Origin: Rhizaria sp. SCN 62-66
Lineage: Eukaryota > Rhizaria, unplaced
DNA length: 64,000 nucleotides
Direction of reading: 5' to 3'
Assembly (NCBI GenBank): GCA_001724265.1
Contig: MEDY01000085.1
Coordinates: 24,869 to 88,868, forward strand
The notes under the pieces were generated by a model. It searched no databases. It was not told the DNA's origin and saw only the letters and a list, made by a program, of their open reading frames with translations. Each line of letters opens with the position of its first letter. Position 1 is the first letter of the stretch. Positions 45,201 to 55,244 of this stretch are shown here, piece by piece. A program made the translations under genes and the position numbers.

Positions 45201-45845
45201 GAAGAGCGACAGTACGAGGACGAGTACGACGACGGGCTCGACGGCTACTACTCGTTCAAGCTCGACTCGACGGGGCTGCTCGAGGAGCTCGACACGGGCG
45301 CCACGATTGCGCCCGCGGGCGGGGACGGCCTCGACGCCGGGGACGCACAGCAGCATCAACAGCGGGGCAGGGGGGCTGTGGGCGGTGGCAGGGGCGGCGG
45401 CAGGGTCGCCGCGCAAGCACAGGCGCAAGGCCAGAGCTCTAGCCAGCCTCAACAGCAGCAGCAGCAGCAGCGGACGAGTAGCTTGAACCCGAATGCAGCA
45501 CCTGTGCGCCGCGGCGGCGGCGGGCGCGTTGGCGGTGGCGGCGGCGGCGGCGGCGGTCTGAACCCCAGGGGCGGTGACCGCGGTGATCGTGAACATCATC
45601 AAGGCCAGCCTCAGCAGCCTCAGCAGCAGCAGCAGCAGCAGCAGCACCGGAGTGAGAACAACAGGGGCCGCGGCCACGGCGGCGACAAGAGCGGCGGCGG
45701 CGGTGGCAACCGCGGCAAAGGCGGCAACGACGGCACGACGAAGGGCAACGGCCAGGGCGCCCGCAACCGCACGAACGCGGACGGCGAATACGTGGGCAAG
45801 AAGGAGCGCAGCTCGGGCTGGCACACGAGCGGCGGCGCGAGGTAA
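42279..45845 (+). CDS. ASCC2: ASCC2-like CUE-domain protein
   Basis: The protein has 1,188 residues from the ATG at 42279 to TAA. The N-terminal block (about residues 75-115, with KKSHGAFWSLCCFDRSIAAF) matches the start of the helical domain of ASCC2. A CUE domain lies at about 712-765: LMPDYGDAFAAAALRCFG, then DPERTVNAVFEGALPPAL. Downstream, YEDEYDDGLDGYYS at about 980 resembles the acidic Tyr/Asp motif that follows the CUE in human ASCC2. The C terminus is Gly/Arg/Gln-rich, with RGG-like repeats suited to RNA binding. ASCC2 (Cue3/Rqt3 in yeast) uses its CUE domain to bind Lys63-linked ubiquitin on collided ribosomes and works with the ASCC3 helicase. Long Ala-rich inserts make it longer than human ASCC2 (about 760 residues). 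Confidence 0.7.
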   Translation: MTSFAEAMAAPPTATLFPQPLRSAPLNMLPLPPMLSRRDAAVVASLSSTALSATAASRDAASAVLFNHLDLLRAANEDLSLLLKKSHGAFWSLCCFDRSIAAFLASFAAHYHTYVAAEQELQQELLLRQQQQSPESAASAGGGGGLTPLLRQLCRRTLMVLLRLSYPSDREAYSALAVTTITHATEPSPLSRAAHLAALAKHALLPPSLLPGLLLCCYPADPLLLAPVAAAALRAHPRAAVALKASLLAAVTAAASVTAVGTGAAVGAEAAALTAATAAAEVIAALCEAAPGPAAALFLPCAAAAAAARAAGKVAAADSVGAVLAHFCDRTLPRLVPRVCAANTSSNTNTGSPSNASVAVPATAAAARAHPRGVPAVRASVRALSALLTQQVAALNPALTAAPAVSAAATVQQGAKPLSAVPEGENDADAGADADTEADLALAAVAATASAAAVAAAVSASAGASAGRGPVEEEDDNAGTGADLEAEIAKAEADVATAIATLRSNRGHSPAAAATAAAAEAWPRLCHLLLTVTAAVDNSSVSAASKSSPVSVGNVLTPAVLPLPLSGRGLTALPPVGAANDSTSASASASASEPSEGSVGALLFFVDKRARVLFSLDALLTLSESAAEAADSTTATAAAAFARSVCGADAVAALFSRASDALDLALDRHDAAVVALVARRQLDRANSKNNGKKSKGSQAGSGAESKDPADMAARVASVQALMPDYGDAFAAAALRCFGFDPERTVNAVFEGALPPALAAVADTKNWIPPVAAAAAAAAVSSGRSSSSSVKRGDSAVSATASAGELAGASAKSLADASPTDPAFIKAFTAYLDRTGRVPKAAPRAPAAAPLLATAEAQAAHKAASLRALAALERDELAREALSRASTGTRLEDSALALSQTARVLSGARQTFIGEAAVTGEAAKDLARLQRALDQTKREREDALKQSKSGGGGGMLDDGDDDGVAAAAAARVRRSEERQYEDEYDDGLDGYYSFKLDSTGLLEELDTGATIAPAGGDGLDAGDAQQHQQRGRGAVGGGRGGGRVAAQAQAQGQSSSQPQQQQQQQRTSSLNPNAAPVRRGGGGRVGGGGGGGGGLNPRGGDRGDREHHQGQPQQPQQQQQQQQHRSENNRGRGHGGDKSGGGGGNRGKGGNDGTTKGNGQGARNRTNADGEYVGKKERSSGWHTSGGAR

Positions 45846-46203
45846 ATGAGCCACTGCAGAGTCCTATTTTGCTCAGACAGTCAGTGTCACCTCACAATGG
45901 TCGAAAGTCCAAGTCATGCATCCTTCATAACCTCTTCATAGTCTTCCTGTCATATATTATATAAATACGAAAAATATGGTTTCATAGATGTTACATTTAA
46001 TCTGAATACAGTGTAACATATTTGTGATTCATTATGAATGTAAAATGTATCATCTCCATTGTACTCTCGAATGATAAATCAAGCTGTGCTTCACAACTCC
46101 CTCAGGCCCTCAATCACAAATAACTCACACAACAACAAAAAAAGACAAAAACAAACCAATGGGATAAACGTTGTTAATAATGAAAGCTGCCCCTCCGCCA
46201 ACT
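45846..46203. other. AT-rich spacer between convergent genes
   Basis: AT-rich, with several TATATA and AATAAA-like stretches. No gene was seen. It ends at the tetranucleotide repeat. Confidence 0.5.
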
Positions 46204-46284
46204 TACTCACTCGCTCACTCAGTGAATCACTCGCTCACTCAGTCAGTCAGTCAGCCAGCCAGTGAATCACTCACTCATTCACTC
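46204..46284. repeat. imperfect TCAC/TCAG tetranucleotide repeat
   Basis: About 80 bases of (TCAC)n and (TCAG)n units with two near-identical blocks, CACTCGCTCACTCAGT and CACTCGCTCACTCAGT, 20 bases apart. The repeat runs into the stop codon (46279-46281) of the minus-strand WD40 gene, so the 3' end of that gene's message starts in a microsatellite. Confidence 0.8.
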
Positions 46285-48213
46285 CGCGATGACGATAAGG
46301 TGGTTAGTATCGTAGGCCACGGCGACCACCAGCGCCCCTGCCTCGCCATCACTCGCGCTGTCGTCGCGGCACTCGGAGGCGTTCTCGAGCCGCACGGCGC
46401 CCGCGAGCAGGGCTTCCTCGCCGACCTTGGCCCACGCCAGCTGAGGCAGCACCGCCGCGGATGTAGACGCAGCGGCGCCGTCGGAGTGCGAGAGCGGTTG
46501 GGGCAGGGGGAAGAGCCAGCGGGACACGCAGCCGTCCTCAGCCGCCAGCGTAACGCCCACCGACACGCCAGCAGCACCAGCACCAGCGCCAGCGCCAGTG
46601 CTGGGGAGGGCGATGTCGGCAGCGACGCTGTTGATGCGGCGCACGCCCGCGGCGGCCTCGGCCACGACATGAGCGGTCAGTCCATGAGCAGTGCTATTTC
46701 CGCCGCCGCTGCTGTTGTTGTTACTGCCAGCGGTGCCCAAGACGGTGTTGAAGGGCAGCGGGATGGAGAAGGCGCGCACGTGCCCAGTGGAGTAGCCCGC
46801 CACCAGGTACGCCGCCGCGCCCAGCCGCGCACCACTGCCATCACTGTTAGAGCTGTTGCTGACGGAGACGTTCGCGGCGGCACAAGTAAACCCCTCGCGC
46901 GGGGCGAAGTCCTGCGGCGCGAAGGCGAGCGCGGTGACCGTGAGCCCGGTCTCTGCGCCGGTCACGAACGGCAGACCGGCGTCCGAGTCGCCCTCGAGCG
47001 CGGCCCCCCCGGCCTCGGCGGCGGGCGGCGGCGCTGAGAGAGCGAGCACGGCGGGCGCCTCGAACAGGTGCAGCGGCGTCGTGGCGGCCACGGCAGCCGT
47101 GGTGGAGAGCGCGAACACGCCCACGGAGCCGTCGTCGGCGCCGACCGCGAGCAGGCCCGAGCCTGCGGGCGCGCCGGCGCCGGCGGGCGCGGTCGCGGCG
47201 GCGGCGGCAGCGGCGACGGCGGCGGCCGTGGTGACGGTGACGGTCGCGAGCGCGGTGGCCGCAGCGCCGCGCGTGGCGAGGAAAAACGTCACGGCGCCCG
47301 TGCCGCCGCCCGCAGCCAGCGCGGCCGCCGCGCCCGCGCTCGACGCAGCCGCAGCGCCGCCGCTGTTGTGGCTGTTGCCCGCGCTAGACTGCAGCGCAAC
47401 GAGCGCGCCCGACTTGAGCGGGACGAGCGCAACATGGCCCGTCGAGAGCCCGACCGCGAGCAGCAGCGCGTCGCCCGACGGGGAGGACACCGGCGCGAGC
47501 GACGTGGGGTAGACGCTGGGCCCCACGGTCGCGCCGTCGGCGGCTTGGCCGGGGGTCGCGCTGAGGGGGGCGGAGAAGTGCTCGGTGAGGGGCGAGAGGT
47601 CGATGCGATGCGAGAACAGGGTCGTTTTGCCGCGCTCGTCGTACACCTGCGTTGTGCGGAGATGTATAGCAAGATAGACAGAGATAGCAAAGATAGCAAA
47701 GGAAGAGTGACGTGACGTGAGTGAGATACAGTTGAGCGATGATTGAGCGAGTGGAAATAAAATTAGCAACACAATTGGAAGCACAAATGCGAGTATATGC
47801 GGGGGGCTGCTATTCCATACCTCAACAGCGCCGCTCTCGTAGGCGACTGCGACGGCGGGCTGGCCCTTAAACTGCAGCGCCGCGAGATGCGCGACGGCAT
47901 CGCCAGTGACGGCCTGCGTCGCGAAGCGTGCGCTCTCGAGCCCGTCGTACAGCGCGGGCCGCGCCGCGGGCGACTGCAGACCCGCGCCCGCGCCCACAAG
48001 CGGCTGCGTCGCCGCATGTGCGGAGGAGACTTCGGCGCGCGGCACGAAGACGACGGTGTCGCGGTGGGCGTAAACGAGCGAGGCGGGGGTGCGAACGAGG
48101 TTGCTCGACAGCAGGGAGGGCGTATGACGCAGCTTAAGATGCAGCACAGTCGGGGAGTGCATCAGGGAAGGGGGTACCGTGGATGGCATGGCGGGGGCGG
48201 CTGCGGAGAACAT
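46279..48213 (-). CDS. WD40-like beta-propeller protein, two exons
   Basis: Exon 1 is 48213-47821 and exon 2 is 47646-46279, with TGA. The 174-nt intron (47820-47647) begins GTATGG and ends AACGCAG. It is a multiple of three with no stop, so the unspliced frame is also open. Splicing gives AVAYESGAVEVYDERGK, a normal WD blade; without it a hydrophobic, compositionally odd stretch of 58 residues would interrupt the blade. The spliced protein has 586 residues. Other blades include LLAVGADDGSVGVFAL, YLVAGYSTGHVRAFSI and a final VVAVAYDTNHLIVIAE. Ala/Ser/Asn-rich loops separate them. The protein probably forms a single propeller as a scaffold. No named family is recognised. Confidence 0.75.
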   Translation of the reverse strand: MFSAAAPAMPSTVPPSLMHSPTVLHLKLRHTPSLLSSNLVRTPASLVYAHRDTVVFVPRAEVSSAHAATQPLVGAGAGLQSPAARPALYDGLESARFATQAVTGDAVAHLAALQFKGQPAVAVAYESGAVEVWNSSPPHILAFVLPIVLLILFPLAQSSLNCISLTSRHSSFAIFAISVYLAIHLRTTQVYDERGKTTLFSHRIDLSPLTEHFSAPLSATPGQAADGATVGPSVYPTSLAPVSSPSGDALLLAVGLSTGHVALVPLKSGALVALQSSAGNSHNSGGAAAASSAGAAAALAAGGGTGAVTFFLATRGAAATALATVTVTTAAAVAAAAAAATAPAGAGAPAGSGLLAVGADDGSVGVFALSTTAAVAATTPLHLFEAPAVLALSAPPPAAEAGGAALEGDSDAGLPFVTGAETGLTVTALAFAPQDFAPREGFTCAAANVSVSNSSNSDGSGARLGAAAYLVAGYSTGHVRAFSIPLPFNTVLGTAGSNNNSSGGGNSTAHGLTAHVVAEAAAGVRRINSVAADIALPSTGAGAGAGAAGVSVGVTLAAEDGCVSRWLFPLPQPLSHSDGAAASTSAAVLPQLAWAKVGEEALLAGAVRLENASECRDDSASDGEAGALVVAVAYDTNHLIVIAE

Positions 48214-48737
48214 CTACGACTGCTGTGAAGTGGAGAAGCAAGGAGCTTGCGACTGAACTGCTGCGATGGAGACAGAGACCAGAGATTGGCAGAACTGTAG
48301 TGGAAGAGAAACGGTTTTTGGTAGAAAATGGAAAAGCAAATTGGATAATAAAGTAAGCATTCAATCGTGTTAACATAGCTGCATAAAGCGAAGGTGTGTT
48401 CAGTGCTCATCTTATGACGCGATTCATTGCAGCCACGAGTTGAGCAGGTTGGCTCCCTGAGCCCCGACCAACGACTCTTTGAATTTCAAACATGTAGCCT
48501 GTCATGCCCTCTCCGCCCAGGTATCTGTGGCTGTGCATATATATTATTTTCTCACATTCACACATTGTCCTTTAATTATACGCGCTTCTGTCGCGACCTA
48601 TGCTCCCACATGCCCCACAGGTCTTTCGTTCGCGAGCCAGTTTCCAACAAGCTCCCCTTCCGCCCAGCTAGCCCTCCCTTCCCGTCCCCCGCCTCCCTTC
48701 CGTTCCCTTCCCGCCGCGCCGCGCCCCCGCCCTCGCG
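48214..48737. promoter_or_regulatory. divergent promoter region of WD40 and dynamin genes
   Basis: AT-rich near the WD40 gene and pyrimidine-rich in the 100 bases before the dynamin ATG. It holds both promoters. No other feature was seen. Confidence 0.45.
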
Positions 48738-51673
48738 ATGGAGAAGTTGGTCCCCGTGCTGAACCAGCTGCAGAGCGTGCTGGGCATCCTGGGTGCCCAC
48801 TCGATCTCGCTGCCTCAGCTCGTCGTCGTCGGCTCACAGTCCTCAGGCAAGAGCTCTGTACTGGAGAACATCGTTGGCCGCGACTTCCTGCCGCGCGGCA
48901 CCAACATTGTCACGCGCCGCCCGCTTATTCTTCAGCTTCTCAACACGGCCGCGGGGCTGCCCGACGGCACCTCGACCTCGACCCAGCCCGCGCCCAACGC
49001 TGGCAGCGGTGGCAGCGGCAACAGCTCTAAGTCGGAGTGGGGCGAGTTCGAGCACGTACAGGGCCGCTTCTACGACTTCGCGGCGATCAAGGCTGAGATT
49101 GAGCGCGAGACGGAGCGGCTGACGGGCAAGGGCACCGCTATCAGCTCGGTCCCCATCTTCCTCCGCGTCTTCTCACCCTCGGTACCCAACCTCACGCTGG
49201 TCGATCTACCGGGCATCACTAAGGTCGCGACGGGCGACCAGCCCGCGGACATTGAGCGGCAGATCCGAGAGATGGTCCTCGCGTTTATTTCGAACCCGAA
49301 CTCGATCATTGTCGCCGTGTCGCCGGCCACGGAGGACATCGCCAACTCCGAGGCGCTCAAGATCGCGCGCGAGGTGGACCCCAAGTGCGCGCGCACCGTC
49401 GGCGTGCTCACCAAGCTCGACCTCATGGACCCCGGCACCGACGCCAAGCGCGTGCTGATGAACCAGGCTATCCCGCTGCAGCTGGGCTACGTCGGCGTTG
49501 TCAACCGTGGGCAGAGGGACATCACCGACGGCAAGCCGATCCACGCCGCGCTCGCGGACGAGCGGGCCTACTTCGAGCGCTCAGTCTACAGGTACGCGCG
49601 GATAGCAACAAATAAGATATATAAATGCGATATGATCTACATGTCTTCTCTTTTAATGCTGTTTTCTCATGTATAGTCGATTGCAAAATATTGTCATCAT
49701 TTACTGCCAAGCACAAATCATCGCATTGACTCACTGTAATCATCCACCTGCCATGCTCCTTCTCTTTCTCTCTGCCGTGCATAATGACAGCTCGATGGCT
49801 GCGCGCATGGGCACGCAGTACCTGACGAAGCGGCTGACCGCACTGCTGCTGTCGCACCTGCAGACGTACCTGCCCGTCATCCGCCAGCAAATCCTCGGCA
49901 CCATCCAGGTACGTCTCTAGTTTCTTGTTAATTTATGCTGAAATTAATTGATATGTCGTGTTCACCAACTAATAACTGTATTAATTATTGTTCACTCATC
50001 ATAATACGACTTCTCCTTGCACCGCACACGTGCTTGTTCGACTGTAATCGCACACTCGCACAGGAGACCGAGCGCGAGCTAGAAGGCTACGGCGACCCCC
50101 TGTCTCTTGAGGGCCTCTTCCAGGCCACAGGCGGCGGCATCGCTGAGAACGATGCCCTTGCCAACGGGCTCCCGCGCACGCCCGAGGAGCAGCAGCAGCT
50201 GCGCGCGCGCCTTATGGGGCCGCTCATGCTCGACCTCCTCTCAAAGTACGTACTGCATCTATGTGAACACTGCAGTCATTCTGCAATGAACTGTTGTCAT
50301 AATAAGTTTATTTTTAACACATTATAGATTATTTTGCTTTAAATTGTGATATTACGTATAATTTCTAATTATTGTGATCTGTATGTTCTATCCTCGCATT
50401 CTATGTTCGTAACCTCTCTTTCTCAGGTTCGCCGCGCACTACATCGAGGCTTTGGACGGCCGCTCGAACGACATCTACGCCGCCGGCACCGACGCGCCGC
50501 AGCTCATTGGCGGCGCGCGCATTGCCTTCGTGTTTAACGATATCTTCGGCGCGCACCTGGACGGCATCCAGCCGTTCGACTACCTGGGCGACGCAGACAT
50601 CAGGATGGCGATCCGCAACGCGACGGGCCCGCGGCCGACGCTGTTCCTGCCCGAGATGGCATTCGATCTCCTCGTCAAGAAGCAGGTACGGCGTATGCAC
50701 CCTGCAATGCGATGATTACTCGCTTCAATAACTGCTCTCATTGTGTTACTAGTCTGTTCGATCGCGTCCTTGTTTATTGTTCCGCAAAACGTCATTTGCA
50801 CACACAACCTCACTCATACTCTTTCTCTTTCTGCTCTTTCTCTTTCTTGTTTTCGACTGTTTTCTTTTCGTGGCTGATTGACTGTAATGCCCGCAGATCG
50901 AGCGCCTACGGTCCCCAGCGATCGAGTGCGTCGACATGGTCTTCGAGGAGCTCCAGCGTGTGGCCTCCCAGTGCGAGTCCTCGGCCATGCCTCAGCTCGC
51001 GCGCTTCCCGCATCTGCGCGACGCGTTGCTGCAGTGCGTCAAGCGCCTGCTTGCCTCGCGCGTCGCGCCCACCAAGGCCACGGTCAACTCGCTCGTCAAC
51101 ATCGAGCTGGCGTACATCAACACCAACCACCCGGACTTCATCGGCGGGTCCCGCGCGCTCAACCAGCTCGCGCAGCAGCGCAAGGCGCGCGCCGCCGCCG
51201 GTGGGGCCAGCGCGGGCGGCAGCGGCGGCGGCAGCGGCGGAACGGCGGGCTCGCCCAACGCCGGTGCGGCGGGGCTGCTGGGTCCGGACGGCAAGGACGC
51301 AGGCAAGGACAAGGACGGTGGCAGCGGCGGCGGCGCGCTGGGCAGCGGCAGCGAGTTCACGCTGAAGCCCCCGAGCGACCGCGAGTCGATCGAGACCGAC
51401 GTGATCAAGCTGCTCATCTCGTCCTACTTCGACATCGTCAAGAAGACGGTCAAGGACACGGTGCCCAAGTCGATCATGCTGTTCCTGGTGAACAAGACGA
51501 AGCAGGAGATTCAGTCTGAGCTGGTGCGGCACCTGTACAAGGAGGATCAGTTCCCGCTGTTGCTGCAGGAGGCCGACGATGTGGCCGAGAAGCGCCAGAG
51601 CTGCGTCAAACTCATCCGCCTCATGCGCAAGGCGCTCGAGGTTGTCTCGCAGATCAACGACGCACAGCTCTAA
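48738..51673 (+). CDS. dynamin-family GTPase (Drp1/Dnm1/Vps1 type), five exons
   Basis: The exons are 48738-49591, 49791-49908, 50064-50245, 50427-50685 and 50897-51673. Donors are GTACGC, GTACGT, GTACGT and GTACGG, and each acceptor is an AG after a pyrimidine tract. The sum is 729 residues with TAA. The GTPase domain has the P-loop GSQSSGKSS (32-40), the switch motif [17 protein letters not shown] starting at Asp156 and TKLD at 225-228. The stalk follows, and the C-terminal GTPase effector region is at about 635-729. There is no PH domain or proline-rich tail; residues about 555-615 are a Gly/Ser/Ala-rich insert B. This is the layout of Drp1/Dnm1 and Vps1, which divide mitochondria and peroxisomes or act in vacuolar sorting. 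Which of the two cannot be told. Confidence 0.92.
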
Positions 51674-53069
51674 GTCTGTCCACTATCCGCGCGCAGCTGC
51701 CAGTCAGTTTTGCGCAGCTCTAAGCTCAGAAACCCACAAATGTGCGCTGCGCTGACTTGGCGTTCTTTAATATTGAAGAAGATTCTTGTTCTGTGTTTCC
51801 GTGTATGATGACTTGATAATAGCTGTAAAGTGTTCTGTTTTTCGCAGTATATCCGTGCACGCTTGACTGGGAGAGCGCAAGCGCGGAACGAGCTTGTTGG
51901 CTACTGTGCCTGTCACGATCACTTGACGATACAAGTGGGTTACACAGTGTGCAGCAAGAAGTTAAAACAACAACAAAAAGTAGAAATAAAATCAAAATTC
52001 AAACCAAATCAATTCATACTAGTAGTAGTTTAATCGCATCATAAAATATCGGCAAAATATTAGCGTTTGGCACATTGCGCACAGTGATCATGCATGACAC
52101 AAGTATCTTTATATTGCCCGAGAGCAGATGGTTGGGGTTTGAGGCTGGAAGGTGTTAAAGAACACCGGTGTATCGGGCGTTGCCCGCAGTCACAGGAACC
52201 GCTCCTGCGTGGCGCCACTCGCCACAGGCCAACCCTCGCGCCCGCGCACTCGTGAGAGCTCGTGGGCTTGGGGAAGGAACTGCGACACACGGCGCCAATG
52301 CGGACAGCGCTGAGGGACAGCTACTGATGTTTATGCGGCAAACTACAGAGGGGTAGTGGCGAAACCACTGTGCGGAGCGGCTAAGACCGCTGGTTGTGGC
52401 GAGGGCCACATGGGGCAGACAGAATGCAAGTGCGCCGCAGCCGGGGACGGAGCAAAGGAACGGGGCCGTGGCGGCAGAGCGGGGGAGCTCTGGGGCACGC
52501 GGCGGGGCTGCGGCGGCCAGCGCGCGCGGGGACGCGGGCGGCGGCGCAAGGGCAAGGGAGCGGACGGGGAAGCAACTACTGCGGGGGCACTGCGGAGACG
52601 AAGGGACTACACGCGACGCGCGGCGACGGCGGTCAGAACCGGAGATGAGGGGAACAGAGAGGGAAACGTGCGGGGACGAGGGCGTGGGGGCGCGGCGACT
52701 GAAAGAACTGCCGCCGCGGACACCACAGCTGTGACACAACGCTGCTGCAACTGCAACGGGGAGGGGAAAGGTAGGGACAGGAACGGAATACCGGGGGAGG
52801 GAAGTCTCGAGTGACAACGGAAAGCGCGGTGACGCGCACCAGCAGCCCGAACAAACAACACAAGAACACACGCGCAATGCAGACAGGCTGCACTGCACTG
52901 GGCTGCACCGAAGCAAGACGCATCAACTCGCAGGCGTAACCAAGAGTCAGCAAAGCCAGGTCCCGTGCGCTGCCACACAGTAAGCACTAAACGACACAAG
53001 AGTGAACCCACAAGAGTCATCCGCAGCCAGTGCACAAGCGCGCCACTACGTGAGCAGAGAGCGCGTCGC
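51674..53069. other. spacer with an unexplained GC-rich, strand-skewed island
   Basis: Between convergent 3' ends, 51674-52140 is AT-rich like other spacers. From about 52150 to 53060 the DNA becomes GC-rich, with purines on the plus strand and pyrimidines on the minus strand. Open frames of 253 codons (52155-52916, minus) and 152 codons (52356-52814, plus) have no domain and low-complexity content. It could be an unspliced part of the CDC20 transcript, a non-coding RNA or a gene with introns that I cannot resolve. Confidence 0.5.
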
Positions 53070-54287
53070 TTACCGGAGGGGGTTCTCGAGGACCTTCTTG
53101 GACATCTCGTGCTCGGCGCGGCGGCGCTGGAGCTTGGCCTCGGACGACTCCCAGAGGCGCCAGAAGTTGAGGCGCTCGCCGCCGGCAACGCAGACGGTGG
53201 TGCCGTCGGGCGAGCCGGCGAGGTGGAGAGCGCGCGAGGAGTCCTCGGCGCCGAGCTCAGCGACCTGAACGAACGAGGGCGCGCGCCAGACGGAGAGCTT
53301 GCCGGAGTTGTGCGCAGTGACGAGCTCCTTCTCGGTCGCGGCCCAGACCATCGAGGTGATCTGCGAGTCGGTCTTGACCTCGACGAGGGGAGCACCGCCG
53401 AGCTCGGTGTTGTAGGTGCGGAGGGTGCGGTCGGCCGCGCCGCCGCCGCAGGCGAGGACGTTGTCCTGCCAGGGGCACCACGCGAGCGCCTTGACGGCCG
53501 CGGAGGACTCGGCAAAGACGAAGCGCGCGGCACCGGTGGAGGTAGCGTCCCAGACGCGGCAGGTGTTGTCGTTGGCGCCCGAGGCGAGGCGGGTGCCCTC
53601 GAGGTTCCACTTGAGGTTGCAGACGACGCCCTCGTGGCCGGAGAGGGTGGCGAAGTGGTGCTCGCGAGCGCGCACGTCGTGGTGGAAGATGTTGCCATCG
53701 TAAGCACCGGCGGAGAGGACGTTGTCGTTCCACGCAAGGCTGGTGATGGTGGCATCGCGGCCACGGAAAGTGCGAACGCGAGTAGAGGAAGCAACGTTCC
53801 AGAGCTCGATCGTGTTGCCGACGGCGAGGGCGACGTGGGAGCCGTCCTGCATCCAGTTCACGGCCGTGATCGGAGACTCGCGGTCCGCGCAGAGCTGGGA
53901 AGCGCTGCTGGAAGCGTGGTCCCAGATCCAAGCATCGGAGCCGAAAGCAACGGCGATCTGGTTCTGAGCGGACCAATCGAGCGTGTTGGTGTAGAAGTCA
54001 TCGAGCAGGCCGGGAGCATCCAGAGTGCGCTCGCACGCAGCCGGGTAGGAGCGCGCGGAAACCTTCTGGGTGCCGCAGACGTTGGCAGACTCGTAAGCCA
54101 TCTTGCACTTGTACTTGAAATCCTGAATGGGGACCTGAGGCTTCTGCTTAGACGCCACAACGCGAACGTTGAAGTCGGCGTCCGCGACAGCAGACTCGAA
54201 ACCATAATTGTTGCTGGAAACCGCAGCGAAATTCTCACTGAAAATTTGAGCGGAACCAGAAACATTCTGAGAAACATTGGCATACAT
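53070..54287 (-). CDS. CDC20: CDC20/Fizzy anaphase-promoting complex activator
   Basis: The ATG is at 54287 and the stop is TAA; the protein has 405 residues. The linker CERTLDAPGLLDDFYTNTLDW just before the propeller is diagnostic of CDC20/CDH1. Seven WD40 blades follow, including ITAVNWMQDGSHVALAVG, FHHDVRAREHHFATLSGHEG, LASGANDNTCRVWD and VKALAWCPWQDNVLACGGG. The last residues, ENPLR, correspond to the Ile-Arg tail that docks on the APC/C (Leu-Arg here). CDC20 brings securin and cyclins to the APC/C at the metaphase-anaphase switch. No clear C-box (DRYIP type) is visible in the 95 residues before the propeller. The frame stays open about 25 codons further upstream without an ATG, so a short 5' exon may be missing. 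The TAA lies in GGTAAGC, which resembles a splice donor. Confidence 0.88.
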   Translation of the reverse strand: MYANVSQNVSGSAQIFSENFAAVSSNNYGFESAVADADFNVRVVASKQKPQVPIQDFKYKCKMAYESANVCGTQKVSARSYPAACERTLDAPGLLDDFYTNTLDWSAQNQIAVAFGSDAWIWDHASSSASQLCADRESPITAVNWMQDGSHVALAVGNTIELWNVASSTRVRTFRGRDATITSLAWNDNVLSAGAYDGNIFHHDVRAREHHFATLSGHEGVVCNLKWNLEGTRLASGANDNTCRVWDATSTGAARFVFAESSAAVKALAWCPWQDNVLACGGGAADRTLRTYNTELGGAPLVEVKTDSQITSMVWAATEKELVTAHNSGKLSVWRAPSFVQVAELGAEDSSRALHLAGSPDGTTVCVAGGERLNFWRLWESSEAKLQRRRAEHEMSKKVLENPLR

Positions 54288-55104
54288 TTTTGGAGTTCTG
54301 AAGTACGTGCTAACACGTTCTTGATTGGGCAAATCAAAACTACCCCAACCTGCGTTTCATCAGCCCTGCCTCCCAACCGCCAACGGCTAGAACCGAAACG
54401 CACTCCGTCGGAAATCAAGCCGCGACTTCCCAACGGCTCGATTTGACCACAGTCCCTCCTCGCCGAGGCTCACAGTCGGCAGAGTGAGCCGAGCGAGCAA
54501 GCTTGGACAGGAGAGTGTGCAGGCCAGCGAGGGAACCTGAGAAGTGGTGAAGTAGACGCGGTGTGTTCGTCAAATAGGTTTTTTAATGGGTTTTGGGGGT
54601 ATTTGCTTCATCAAGAAATGTATTATTGTTAGATTATGCCTTCTCGGGTTTGTTTATCACGTGCCTCAGGTGTTGCTCCGGTGGCACAAGATCTTCCCCG
54701 CCTTCCTCTGCACCCGGCGTACCACGGATGCTCCCGGGCCTGGCCATTCGTCGTTCGAGCTATACATTAACCTACGCATGCGCGTGCTCTATATCATTCT
54801 GCATTTGACTCTATTAGCCATCGCGCTCACATCTCGCCCGTCACTGTTCGCGCGCCCTCTTCGCTTCCGCGACCACTGCAGCACGTCACCCTTTCACACA
54901 TTTCCATTTCCCGACGCGTCCACAACTACTCTCATCTGCGCCCGTCGCTCACCGCCCTGTTAGGCATCACTCCGCTGCGTTTTCTGCCCGCGAGGTCGTC
55001 TTCCTGGCGTTCCCAAGTGCCTCGTCCCGGCTCCTGCGATCACTCCTGCTCGCGCTTTTGCCCAACGCTCCTGCCTAGCGACTGACCGCTAAGAGTTCGC
55101 GCTG
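54288..55104. promoter_or_regulatory. divergent promoter region of CDC20 and ArfGAP genes
   Basis: The region is AT-rich at 54570-54660 and pyrimidine-rich from about 54830 to the ArfGAP ATG. It includes the possible missing first exon of CDC20 (54350-54480). No other feature was seen. Confidence 0.4.
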
Positions 55105-55189
55105 ATGTCGTACTCGGTGCCCCCCGGACATCTCCCCGCGGTGCCCCCACCTCCCCCGCCGCCGCCCGCCAGCTCCGGCACCGGCACGG

Positions 55190-55244
<55 letters not shown>

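Noticed and set aside
46204-46284. Direct repeats as a CRISPR-like array or transposon end
   Set aside because: The units are four bases long with no spacers or terminal inverted repeats; it is a simple microsatellite in a eukaryotic genome.
52155-52916. 253-codon minus-strand frame downstream of CDC20
   Set aside because: Ser/Pro/Cys-rich without any domain; it does not begin at a convincing ATG. Kept only as part of the unexplained island.
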